A stretch of DNA of 34,704 bases, taken from Nemertoderma westbladi. Its lineage: Eukaryota; Xenacoelomorpha; Nemertodermatida; Nemertodermatidae. A program made the translations under genes and the position numbers. The notes beneath the pieces were generated by a model. That model ran no database searches. It was not told the DNA's origin and saw only the letters and a program-made list of their open reading frames with translations. This document shows, piece after piece, positions 20,301-29,089 of the stretch. Every line of letters begins with the position of its first letter. Positions within the stretch are counted from its first letter, which is position 1. The stretch is taken from the NCBI GenBank assembly GCA_032718475.1, contig JAUCBJ010000835.1, positions 1-34,704 of the forward strand, written 5' to 3'.

Positions 20301-20929
20301 CTACCGGCATAAATAAAACAATCAATAAATAAAATATGTTGACGAAATCACAGTTGTTGGTCGGTGATTTCGACGGCACACACCACTCTACTACACTACT
20401 AGTAGGCTCATTCATTCATTATAATATGTATTTAATTTCGTCTCTTGGTTACATTTATTATAGCAGTATAGTGTATGATTTTATAACTTCAAAATATACA
20501 CGTTCGTGGGGCCATAGCGCAGCACGAGGCTCAGTTATGAGATACAAATTAAAATTGAGCGACTCTATCACAAAATCGGTATTTGAGAAATAATTAAACC
20601 GCAGATAAATCAAATGATAATGTGATCATGATCAAATGATCAAATGATTGATGATACTGAAATATTAATTTACCAGATGTAATTAACCATTGCTCGAGCA
20701 GCTGTAAGGTGGGACTGGTTCCCAGCTAAGCAATAGAAGCCCGTCATGGAATGAGGGAGGTGGAAGAAGTATAGTGTGGAAAAACGGGGCATTCTAATAA
20801 CTTAATTACATTTAGATTAATTAAAAACACATTTCTTAAAGCAAATCACTTGAACTAATTAAAAACCGCAATAATTTTTATTGTCCGTTTAAATCCTTCT
20901 TTTGTCCTTTTTTTTACTTTTTATGTTCT

Positions 20930-21165
20930 CCAGAAATCTACCGTTAGGTTCCATGCTACCGGTTTCTCTACAGCTGTTCTCTCAGGCTATCAGTACCGGT
21001 ATTAGTATATAGAGCACTATTTTGTAGTATTGCTGTATTGTATGTACAGATGTAGATATAAAGCAGGTATTTTGGGTATTTTTGTACCGGTACCGGCACC
21101 GGTACTGCTGTGTAGGCTTACTGTGTAGCCTACCATTTAAATACGATACTGATAGGCCTACCGGC
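20930..21165. repeat. ACCGGTA/GTACTG-rich low-complexity block
   Basis: Dense GTACCGGTACCGGCACCGG and CAGTACCGGTATTAG words inside the inserted element, of the same kind as the blocks upstream of DNAJA3 and PRPF38B, but with no gene next to it. Confidence 0.6.
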
Positions 21166-21173
21166 TGACCGGT

Positions 21174-22635
21174 TGTTTTGGTTAGAAAATCCCGCCTCTG
21201 TAACCTGCTCCTTTCCTTGATTTGGTAAAGTTACCGTTTATTGTTTTGGTTAGAAAGGCCCGCCTCTGTAACCTGCTCCTTTCCTTCATTTAGTAAAACG
21301 ACTGTTTATTGTTTTGGTTAGAAAATCCCGCCTCTGTAACCTGCCCCTTTCCCTCAATTAGTTAAATTATCGTTTATTGTTTTGGTTAGAAAGTCCCGTC
21401 TCTGTAACCTGCTCCTTTCCCTGATTTGGTAAAGTGACCGTTTATTGTTTTGGTTAGAAAGGCCCGCCTCTGTAACCTGCTCCTTTCCTTCATTTAGTAA
21501 AGTGATTGTTTATTGTTTTGGTTAGAAAATCACGCCTCTGTAACCTGCCCCTTTCCCTCAATTAGTTAAATGATCGTTTATTGTTTTGGTTAGAAAGGCC
21601 CGCCTCTGTAACCTGCTCCTTTCCTTCATTTAGTAAAACGACTGTTTATTGTTTTGGTTAGAAAATCCCGCCTCTGTAACCTGCCCCTTTCCCTCAATTA
21701 GTTAAATTATCGTTTATTGTTTTGGTTAGAAAGTCCCGTCTCTGTAACCTGCTCCTTTCCCTGATTTGGTAAAGTGACCGTTTATTGTTTTGGTTAGAAA
21801 GGCCCGCCTCTGTAACCTGCTCCTTTCCTTCATTTAGTAAAGTGATTGTTTATTGTTTTGGTTAGAAAATCACGCCTCTGTAACCTGCCCCTTTCCCTCA
21901 ATTAGTTAAATGATCGTTTATTGTTTTGGTTAGAAAATTCCGCCTCTTTAACCTGCTCCTTTCCCTCAATTAGTTAAATGATCGTTTATTGTTTTGGTTA
22001 GAAAATCCCGCCTCTGTAACCTGCTCATTTCCCTCAATTAGTTAAGTGATCGTTTATTGTTTGGGTTAGAAAATTCCGCCTCTGTAACCTGCCCCTTTCC
22101 CTCAATTAGTTAAATGGTCGTTTATTGTTTTGGTTAGAAAATCCCGCCTCTGTAACCTGCTCCTTTCCCTCAATTGGTTAAGTGATCGTTTATTATTTTG
22201 GTTAGAAAATCCCGCCTCTGTAACCTGCTCCTTTCCCTCAATTAGTTAAGTTATCGTTTATTGTTTTGGTTAGAAAATCCCGTCTCTGTAACCTGCTCCT
22301 TTCCCTGATTTGGTAAGGTGACTGTTTATTGTTTTGGTTAGAAAAACCCGCCTATGTAACCTGCTCCTTTATCTCAATTGGTAATGTTATCGTTTATTGT
22401 TTTGGTTACAAAATCCCGTCTCTGTAACCTGCTCCTTTCCTTGATTTGGTAAAGTGACTGCTTATTGTTTTGGTTAGAAATTCCCGCCTCTGTAACCCGC
22501 TCCTTTCCCTGGTTAGAAAGGCCCGCCTCTGTAACCTGCTCCTTTCCTTCATTTTGTAAAGTGACTGTTTATTGTTTTGGTTAGACAATCCGGCCTTAAC
22601 ATGCTACTTTCCATCAATTGGTAATTGTTTTTGGC
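21174..22635. repeat. 68-bp satellite, about 21 units, with a 340-bp higher-order repeat
   Basis: The unit starts GTTTTGGTTAGAAAATCCCG, continues CCTCTGTAACCTGCTCC, and ends GATCGTTTATT. Five-unit blocks repeat almost perfectly at 340-bp spacing (for example AAAACGACTG near 21296 and 21636, AATCACGCC near 21527 and 21867). One unit near 22480-22520 is shortened. No coding potential. Confidence 0.95.
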
Positions 22636-23476
22636 TATAAAATGAGTGTTTTGCTACGTCATGTGGTAATCGATTATCGACAACAACCACAAACTATTAA
22701 ATTTATAGTCTTTTACCACAGGCGTATATGGAAATCTATCTCATAGTCTATAAATCATGGAATCATGGAATGTTTTGGCACAGGCATAGTGAAACCAACT
22801 GTCCGACAGACCAGAAATCAACAAATTTTGAATGTTTTGGCATAGGGATGTTGAAATCAACTGTCTGACAGTCCAGAAATCAGCAGTCTGACAGTTTGAA
22901 GAAATACATACATAAAAAGTCATTAAAGGACAACAAACGTCATTAAAAGGGACAACAAAAGTCATTATGCACAATTCGTAAAAAAAGGAGGACAAAAAAG
23001 TCAAATAAAAGGACATAAAAAATCACTGCCATTAAAAACTATAATGGAATGGGGTATAGGGATTACAGATATAATTTTAAGTACTGTATAATTATTTAAA
23101 TCTTATACAAGAAAATAATTAATTTCCATTAAAAGACAGGCAAAAATGTCTAGTTTTTCGTAAAAATTTAACTAATGAATTGCCTTTATCTTAGCTTCTC
23201 GAAGGCCATACGCAAATTCTACTTGGAAAATATGTACCAAGTTTGGTTCGATTTCATCAGGATTGACTGAGTTATTACCGTTTAAAAATTGGACGCAGCA
23301 GAACGACAGAACAGCAGAACGATGGACACACCGATTGAGATAATTGTACCCGTATTCTACGATCTCTTACTTTCGTGGCTCGCCCCACAATCATTGCTGT
23401 AGTAAAAATAACAACAATTAGGACAGCAGCAAATTTGCAAAATCACTTTAAACAATTTCCAATTAAATTAATGCAG

Positions 23477-24088
23477 TGTAATGTAATGTAATCTAAAGTA
23501 AAGTAATGTAATGTAATGTAATGTAATGTAATGTAATGTAATGTAATGTAATGTAATGTAATGTAATGTAATGTAATGTAATGTAATGTAATGTAATGTA
23601 ATGTAATGTAATGTAATGTAATGTAATGTAATGTAATGTAATGTAATGTAATGTAATGTAATGTAATGTAATGTAATGTAATGTAATGTAATGTAATGTA
23701 ATCTAATGTAATGTAATGTAATGTAATGTAATGTAATGTAATGTAATGTAATGTAATGTAATGTAATGTAATGTAATGTAATGTAATGTAATGTAATGTA
23801 ATGTAATGTAATGTAATGTAATGTAATGTAATGTAATGTAATGTAATGTAATGTAATGTAATGTAATGTAATGTAATGTAATGTAATGTAATGTAATGTA
23901 ATGTAATGTAATGTAATGTAATGTAATGTAATGTAATGTAATGTAATGTAATGTAATGTAATGTAATGTAATGTAATGTAATGTAATGTAATGTAATGTA
24001 ATGTAATGTAATGTAATGTAATGTAATGTAAAGTAAAGTAATGTAATGTAAAGTAATGTAAAGTAAAGTAATGTAATGTAAAGTAATA
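23477..24088. repeat. (TGTAA)n microsatellite, copy B, about 120 units
   Basis: A nearly pure pentanucleotide array of about 612 bases, four times the length of the copy A array, with one ATCTA interruption near 23700 and AAGTA variants at its right edge. The 221-residue minus-strand frame is repeat-derived. Confidence 0.95.
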
Positions 24089-24154
24089 ATTTGTTGTTTG
24101 TTAGTCAATTGTATAGGATAGTGTAAACATAATTATTAACCTCCCGAATATTAT

Positions 24155-24370
24155 TTACCTGGGGTAGTTTATTTACCTAGGGGCAGTTTATTTACCTGAG
24201 GTTGTTTATTTACCTGGGGTAGTTTTTTTACCTGGGGTAGTTTATTTACCTGGGGGTAGTTTTTTTTTACCTGGGGTAGTTTATTTACCTGAGGTAGTTT
24301 ATTTACCTGGGGGTAGTTTATTTACCTGAGGTAGTTTATTTACCTGGGGTAGTTTATTTACCTGAGGTAG
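24155..24370 (-). repeat. Splice-donor minisatellite, 12 units (copy B)
   Basis: Same AG|GTAAATAAACTACC unit as in copy A, with 12 rather than 14 units. The exon-proximal units are the same, so unit number has changed at the distal side since duplication. Confidence 0.88.
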
Positions 24371-24622
24371 TTTTGTATTATATCGAATTCGACTTTGCAA
24401 TTTATTTCCCTCCGGGTGGATTTTAGCAGCGTGATTCCACATTCGATCTATAACCCTAGCGGTGAGGGGAAAACCCTCTTTGTTTACATAAAATGACACT
24501 CGGTTGTCATGGCTGCCGGAAGAGTCGTCTTGCTCTTCTGTGTCATTAGTCGCCATCAGCATTGCCTGGGGAGTAGATGACGCCAAAACGTCCACACTGC
24601 GAGATAGCAATTTCTTGGCCAT
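24362..24622 (-). CDS. VASH: Vasohibin exon 1, copy B (duplicate first coding exon)
   Basis: It has the same 87-codon reading, ATG context, donor and candidate upstream acceptor (TTTCTTACAG near 24656-24665) as 18927-19187. It could serve as an alternative first exon if spliced straight to 17225. Joining it to exon 1A through the acceptor at 19221 gives Tyr-Leu-Met-Leu-Trp-Asn-stop, and joining it to the truncated exon 2B also stops. Only skipping yields a full protein. It may be functional or a passive duplicate. Confidence 0.75.
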
Positions 24623-25285
24623 TTCACCATCAATTCAATTCCAAAGCATTAAATACTGTAAGAAATCAATTCATGTAAGTATGGATGTACATTGATAAAT
24701 TATTATTGTAACAAATTTATGTTAATCTCCTTTCAGTCACAATCTTAACAGTATAAAAAGTCAATACGTCACAATTACTGTACTATTGTTACTGAAAACG
24801 TAGGTGAAATTGTCCATTTAAATAACAATATACAATAAATCAATGATAAACTATTTATAATTTGGAAAGAAATGGAGCGTGATTTATGAATTATGATTAA
24901 TATACAATCAAATTGTGATCAGTAGCATAAGGTTGCTTTGACGACCAATCAAAGCTAATAATAACTAAATAACTTGGCCTTTCTGGTAGGCATAACTAGA
25001 ATGAATAGTATTGATCCAAGTTGCCTATTGTCCATGTCCAAGCTTATATTATATGAAGGGTCACACTTTTCTTTCCGGGACAGATTAATAGTTAGGGGCT
25101 GCGTCAGCGCTGAAACCCGATTGGTGGATTTCATGCAAACTTACTAGTGAGCGACGCCTCCCCATCCATTACTCATACTTCATAGATTATTTTAATGAGA
25201 CAAATAATGCGCAAACCACAGTGCTACAATAATTATTGCTGCATTGAACGACGTTTTTCGGTGTAAAGATATATTAATCGTCAAT

Positions 25286-26019
25286 CGTCAATCGTCACAG
25301 AAGGGCTTCACCATTTTTTCACTTCTGTTGATCGTACAGGCCTCATTTTTGTCTCATTTGAATCGCAAACGTCATTTTAGGGGGGTAGGCACCATGAACA
25401 CAACACAAAAATTATTTGAAGTTCTCGAGATATTGCTCAAAAGGTAAATGATAGCTCAACTTACCATTAGCGAATCAATGAGATTATGAATATTACAAAA
25501 AAAGGTGCTTCTAATTATCCCACAGAAATTATAATATGCTCATTCGATCCGCAATGGTCTCTTTAGTTGGTGTAGAATCTATCAAAACGACAGTACTGTT
25601 AGTACTGTAGTTGTCAATATATTACACGAACATATAGATGGGCTCTTTCAAATAACACTCAAATGAGTCAATCAACACTTTGTACTATATCTCAGGAACT
25701 AATTATTCTACTGTCGTTTTGATGTCGTCTACACCAACTAAATCGACGATTGCGGATCGAATTAGCACATTTTTAATTGTGTGGGATAATTAGAAGCACC
25801 TTTTTTGTAATATTCCAAAATATCTCATTGATGCACTAATGGTAAGTTGAGCAATCATTTACCTTTTGAGCAATATCTCGAGAACTAATAACTTTTGTGT
25901 TGTGTTCATATGATGCCTACCCCCACTAAAATTACGTTTGTGATTCAAATAAGACAAATATGAGGCCTGTACGATCAACAGAAGTGAAAAAATGGAGAAG
26001 CTCTTTTGTGACGATTGAT
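25286..26019. mobile_element. Foldback element with about 310-bp inverted arms
   Basis: The arms are about 25286-25596 and 25708-26019, roughly 90% identical as reverse complements by eye, with a loop of about 111 bases. Shared words include CACTTCTGTTGATCGTACAG, CTCGAGATATTGCTCAAAAG and GGTGCTTCTAATTATCCCAC. There is no coding sequence. The left arm begins about 10 bases past the end of duplication copy B. A transcript would fold into a long double-stranded hairpin. Confidence 0.88.
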
Positions 26020-26159
26020 CGCAAAATCTGCGATGCTGTGAAAATCTGTAGACAGTCTTGAAAATCTGAAAGCCTGAAAGCCTGAAAATCTTGAAATATT
26101 TTTTGTGAAATGTTGTAGGATTAATCTTTGTTTTATTATAACATTTTATTTTCACTAAC

Positions 26160-26720
26160 TCAAATTAATTTGAACAAAAAAAATGTGTTTGTCCCTTCAC
26201 CTTAGGAATTAACATAAACCTACATTATTACACTCACGACTCCATTCACCAATCCCAGTTATTTCAATATTGGGCCTATTGAACTGTGACTGTACCACCC
26301 CTATATTTCACCTCATATAATTAATTTTTGTGTTAATAACTTCATATTAACAAGATTAACTAGATAAACTACTTGGGGGCTGGATATAATGTAGATCCAA
26401 CACCTAAAATATGACAACTGAAAAGTAAATATGTGACAATTTTTCATAATTTTCCAGTTTTTTTGAAAAAAGTAAATGTATCTGTAACACCCCTATGAAT
26501 CAACTCAATCAAAAAATTTTCATCAGTAAATCTTCACAATCACCATATGTCTAAATTAAACTACTTGAGGACTGCAAATTTCACATTTGAAAATTTCAGG
26601 TCGAAATGCAAAAAAAGTAGGTGTGGCGTCATTTTTCAATATTTTGGGTCTGATGTACCACCCCTTAAGTTTAATAATTTTTGAACAAAATTTGTATTTT
26701 ATGTTTTGAGGTGAAATGCA
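26160..26720. repeat. Weak, diverged repeat with period of about 170-190 bp
   Basis: ACCACCCCT/ACACCCCT words occur near 26295, 26487 and 26650. AAACTACTTGGGGGCTG and AAACTACTTGAGGACTG are 194 bases apart. The remainder is AT-rich and poorly conserved between units. Confidence 0.35.
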
Positions 26721-26837
26721 ATGGGAAAATTCACTTGAGCAATGAAAATAAGAAAAAGGTGTTTTTTTGAAACACCCTACAACAGTACTGCTGCACTCAG
26801 CACTGTCTGACTGTACTGTAATGTAAAATTATAATTT

Positions 26838-26935
26838 AAGGGGGGGCTCAATCTGCGGAGGAGGGACAGAATCCGTAGCGGATTCGGTCCGCTGGACCGT
26901 ACCCGCGGGGGGACAGAATCCGCTGTTACACCGGT
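26838..26935. other. GC-rich block with repeated GGGACAGAATCCG
   Basis: A short GC-rich island in AT-rich DNA. GACAGAATCCGTAGCGGATTC forms a near-palindrome, and GGACAGAATCCGC recurs about 45 bases later. About 600-700 bases upstream of the PRPF38B start; function unknown. Confidence 0.4.
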
Positions 26936-27189
26936 ACCTGAATATTTAATTTCGCGACATTTTATTTAATAATTTCGGGAGGCTAATTTTTTCTACAAGT
27001 TGGTACCCGGTCTGCCGGTGTTATTTATATTTGCTCTTTCTATTTTCAACTGTTGTTTTCGATTGTGTTCGACTGTTTTTGGAGTGTGTTCGGTCGTGTT
27101 GCTCTTTACTGCTTTAAGTACGGTACCTTCCGAAAGAAAGGCTGGATCTAACCAAAGCAATAAACGAATTACTGAATTACGAATTAGGG

Positions 27190-27490
27190 CCCAGTAAGCT
27201 GGTACGGTAATATAGTACATAGTACCTACCGGTATCGTCTGAAATGTGAAAACATACTGTACTGCAGCTGCAGTAGCGGTATACCAAACCAATACCGGTA
27301 CTGCTGTACTGCGGTTGGCAGGTTGGTAGGCCCCGTATCTAATATTTATGTATTCAGGTATTACAGTATTAGGCCTACTGTATTCAAGTAAGAAAGAGTA
27401 CAGCAGTAAAGCAGTATTCTGGTATTACTAATAATTACCGGTACTCTGGTACCGGTACTGCTGTACTGGTACTACTGTACTACTACTAAT
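27190..27490. promoter_or_regulatory. ACCGGTA/GTACTG-rich block upstream of PRPF38B
   Basis: Repeated ACCGGTACTG, CTGTACTGG, GCAGTAGC and GGTACCGG words end about 50 bases before the PRPF38B ATG. A two-codon uORF (ATG CAG TAG, 27492-27500) follows. The promoter role is inferred from position only. Confidence 0.4.
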
Positions 27491-27540
27491 CATGCAGTAG
27501 GCTATTGAATCGTAACCTATTTCAAAATTGTAATGCGAAA

Positions 27541-29037
27541 ATGGACCTCAACATGTTAGCAACTGCTGACCCAGACGTGGCGGAAACTTACGCTAGTATG
27601 TCTGACGCGTTCATAGATCGGGGATTGGTGGCCGTCATCCAAGAACCCCAACCATCAAACGTACTCAAGCGCCACGGCAACCCAACAACAATGAACCTAA
27701 ACTCGTTAATACTAACCAACATCCAAGGATCAAGTTACTTCAAGAACATTTTGTACCCAATGAAATCGTTTATCCCCGTGGTGGACGAAATATATTACAA
27801 GGTGACCCACCTCGAGGTGTGGGAGAAAGGAAGTCGTAAAACCAGTGGGCAAGTCGGTATGTGTGGTGGGGTGCGAGGGGTTGGGGCTGGCGGGATAGTC
27901 TCGTCTGCTTACTGTCTTCTCTACAAACTATTTACTCTTAAGATCAACCGTAAACAAGTGTGTGAGTTAATGAACCACGGGGACAGTCCGTACATCCGCG
28001 GTTTGGGGTTCATGTATCTCCGGTACACGCAGCCCCCCGACGAGCTGTGGGACTGGTTCGAGCCTTACTTCGACGACGATGAGGAACTGGATGTAAAGGC
28101 CGGCGGCGGTTGCGTAATGACTATCGGCGAGATGGTCCGACATTTCCTAGGGAAACTCGACTGGTTCGCTACCCTCTTCCCGAGGATTCCCGTTAGACTC
28201 CATAAGGAGTTGGAGGAGCGACTGCAGGCCTACCCGCTGAAGCAGCGAGTGGCGCCCGCGTTTATGAACATTCCGGGCGCGGCGCCCCATGTTGAGTCCA
28301 CCCCCAGGACTGGTGGGGATAGACGCGATAGGGCGGGGGGGAATTATACAGAGAAGACCGCGAGGAGTTCAGAGAGACGAGAAATCTCCGGTGATTCTCT
28401 GCATACAGTTAACAGTCGGAGTCCCCAGAGACGGCGCTCCAAAAGTAAAGAACGTAGATCGAGGGGAAGTGGAGATATTTATAGGGAAAGTAGACATAAC
28501 GACAGGGGGCACAACGATAGGGACAGGGGTCACAGCGATAGGGACAGGGGACATAGTGATAGGGACGGGGGGCATAACGATAGGGACGGGGGGCATAACG
28601 ATAGGGACAGGGGACATAACGATAGGGACAGGGGGTATAACGATAGGGACGGGGGGCATAACGATAGGGACAGGGGGTATAACGATAGAGACAGGTGTCA
28701 CAGCGATAGGGACAGGGGACATAGTGATAGGGACGGGGGGCATAACGATAGGGACAGGGGACATAACGATAGGGACAGGGGACATAACGATAGGGACAGG
28801 GGGTATAACGATAGGGACAGGGGGCACAGGGACAGGGGGCATAACGAAGTGGATAGGAGGATCAGTCCCGATCGCGGGTGCAGAGAACGAGGGCACGAAC
28901 GGACAACTCGATATGACGGAGAGGGGAGACGTGTTGATAGGGGGATGGACAGGGGGCATCGTGCTGGTGACAGAGACCGGTATCACTCTGGTGACAGGGA
29001 ACGCGATAGAGCTAATAAGAGACGAAAGCCAGATTGA
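27541..29037 (+). CDS. PRPF38B: PRP38 domain protein, PRPF38B-like splicing factor (498 aa)
   Basis: PRP38-family proteins act in the spliceosome, and PRPF38B is a metazoan nuclear member with an RS-type tail. The PRP38 domain spans about 50-222 with strong signatures: MNLNSLILTNIQGSSYFK (51-68), VDEIYYKVTHLEVWEKGSRK (81-100), GMCGGVRGVGAGGIVS (106-121), SPYIRGLGFMYLRYTQPP (149-166), DVKAGGGCVMTIGEM and LFPRIPV. PRPF38B is favoured over PRPF38A by the NxNxLIL, KGSRKT and GMCGGVRG forms. The ATG at 27541 has A at -3 and G at +4; the frame runs a little upstream without an ATG. Residues from about 262 are charged and Arg-rich, with about 17 repeats of HNDRDRG type (318-436), ending ANKRRKPD. 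Uninterrupted by introns. Confidence 0.94.
   Translation: MDLNMLATADPDVAETYASMSDAFIDRGLVAVIQEPQPSNVLKRHGNPTTMNLNSLILTNIQGSSYFKNILYPMKSFIPVVDEIYYKVTHLEVWEKGSRKTSGQVGMCGGVRGVGAGGIVSSAYCLLYKLFTLKINRKQVCELMNHGDSPYIRGLGFMYLRYTQPPDELWDWFEPYFDDDEELDVKAGGGCVMTIGEMVRHFLGKLDWFATLFPRIPVRLHKELEERLQAYPLKQRVAPAFMNIPGAAPHVESTPRTGGDRRDRAGGNYTEKTARSSERREISGDSLHTVNSRSPQRRRSKSKERRSRGSGDIYRESRHNDRGHNDRDRGHSDRDRGHSDRDGGHNDRDGGHNDRDRGHNDRDRGYNDRDGGHNDRDRGYNDRDRCHSDRDRGHSDRDGGHNDRDRGHNDRDRGHNDRDRGYNDRDRGHRDRGHNEVDRRISPDRGCRERGHERTTRYDGEGRRVDRGMDRGHRAGDRDRYHSGDRERDRANKRRKPD
28495..28850 (+). repeat. 21-bp minisatellite coding the HNDRDRG repeats
   Basis: The unit is about CATAACGATAGGGACAGGGGG, about 17 units, with C/T and A/G variants giving HND/HSD/YND and DRG/DGG. 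Part of the array is duplicated in blocks (28525-28575 resembles 28700-28740). Unit length divisible by three keeps all frames open, including two shadow frames of 205 and 282 codons that are not genes. Confidence 0.9.
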
Positions 29038-29083
29038 TATTGATAGGGACGATCCTGGGATGATTATTAAATTACTGAGTAAG

Positions 29084-29089
29084 AATAAA
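29084..29089 (+). terminator. Polyadenylation signal of PRPF38B
   Basis: AATAAA 47 bases after the TGA stop, in an AT-rich flank. Confidence 0.65.

Larger units (their letters stand above)
20867..23030. mobile_element. Satellite-bearing TIR element (2164 bp) with 9-bp target duplication
   Basis: It is flanked by ATTAAAAAC at 20858-20866 and 23031-23039. The homologous family copy at the window start has this word once (GTTTTTAAT at 380-388), which is the empty site. The inward-reading ends are CGCAATAATTTTTATTGTCC and GGCAGTGATTTTTTATGTCC; about 30 of 41 terminal bases match. Subterminal words like AAAGGACAA and AAAGTCATT repeat. It contains a 68-bp satellite and no transposase, so it is non-autonomous. 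The 9-bp duplication would fit Mutator-like elements, but that assignment is inference. Copy A retains 41 bases of the same insert between the same duplications. Confidence 0.82.
20499..23389. mobile_element. GTGGGGC-family element, copy B counterpart, interrupted
   Basis: Same termini as 17461-18381. The element is split by the 2.16-kb insertion at 20867-23030. Confidence 0.7.
20224..25277. repeat. Segmental duplication, copy B
   Basis: Direct duplicate of 17149-19826, about 5.05 kb against 2.68 kb. The extra length comes mainly from the inserted element at 20867-23030 and a TGTAA array of about 612 bp. Homology ends at GTAAAGATATATTAA, just before the foldback element. The duplicated coding exon is unchanged at protein level, so the event is recent, under constraint, or an uncollapsed haplotype. 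Confidence 0.9.

Noticed and set aside
18680-22635. CRISPR-like arrays
   Set aside because: Repeats are contiguous tandem units without unique spacers, in a eukaryotic genome.
23443-24108. 221-codon Ile-Thr-Leu-His-Tyr frame
   Set aside because: Pure product of the TGTAA microsatellite, which is stop-free in this frame; same for 18435-18635.
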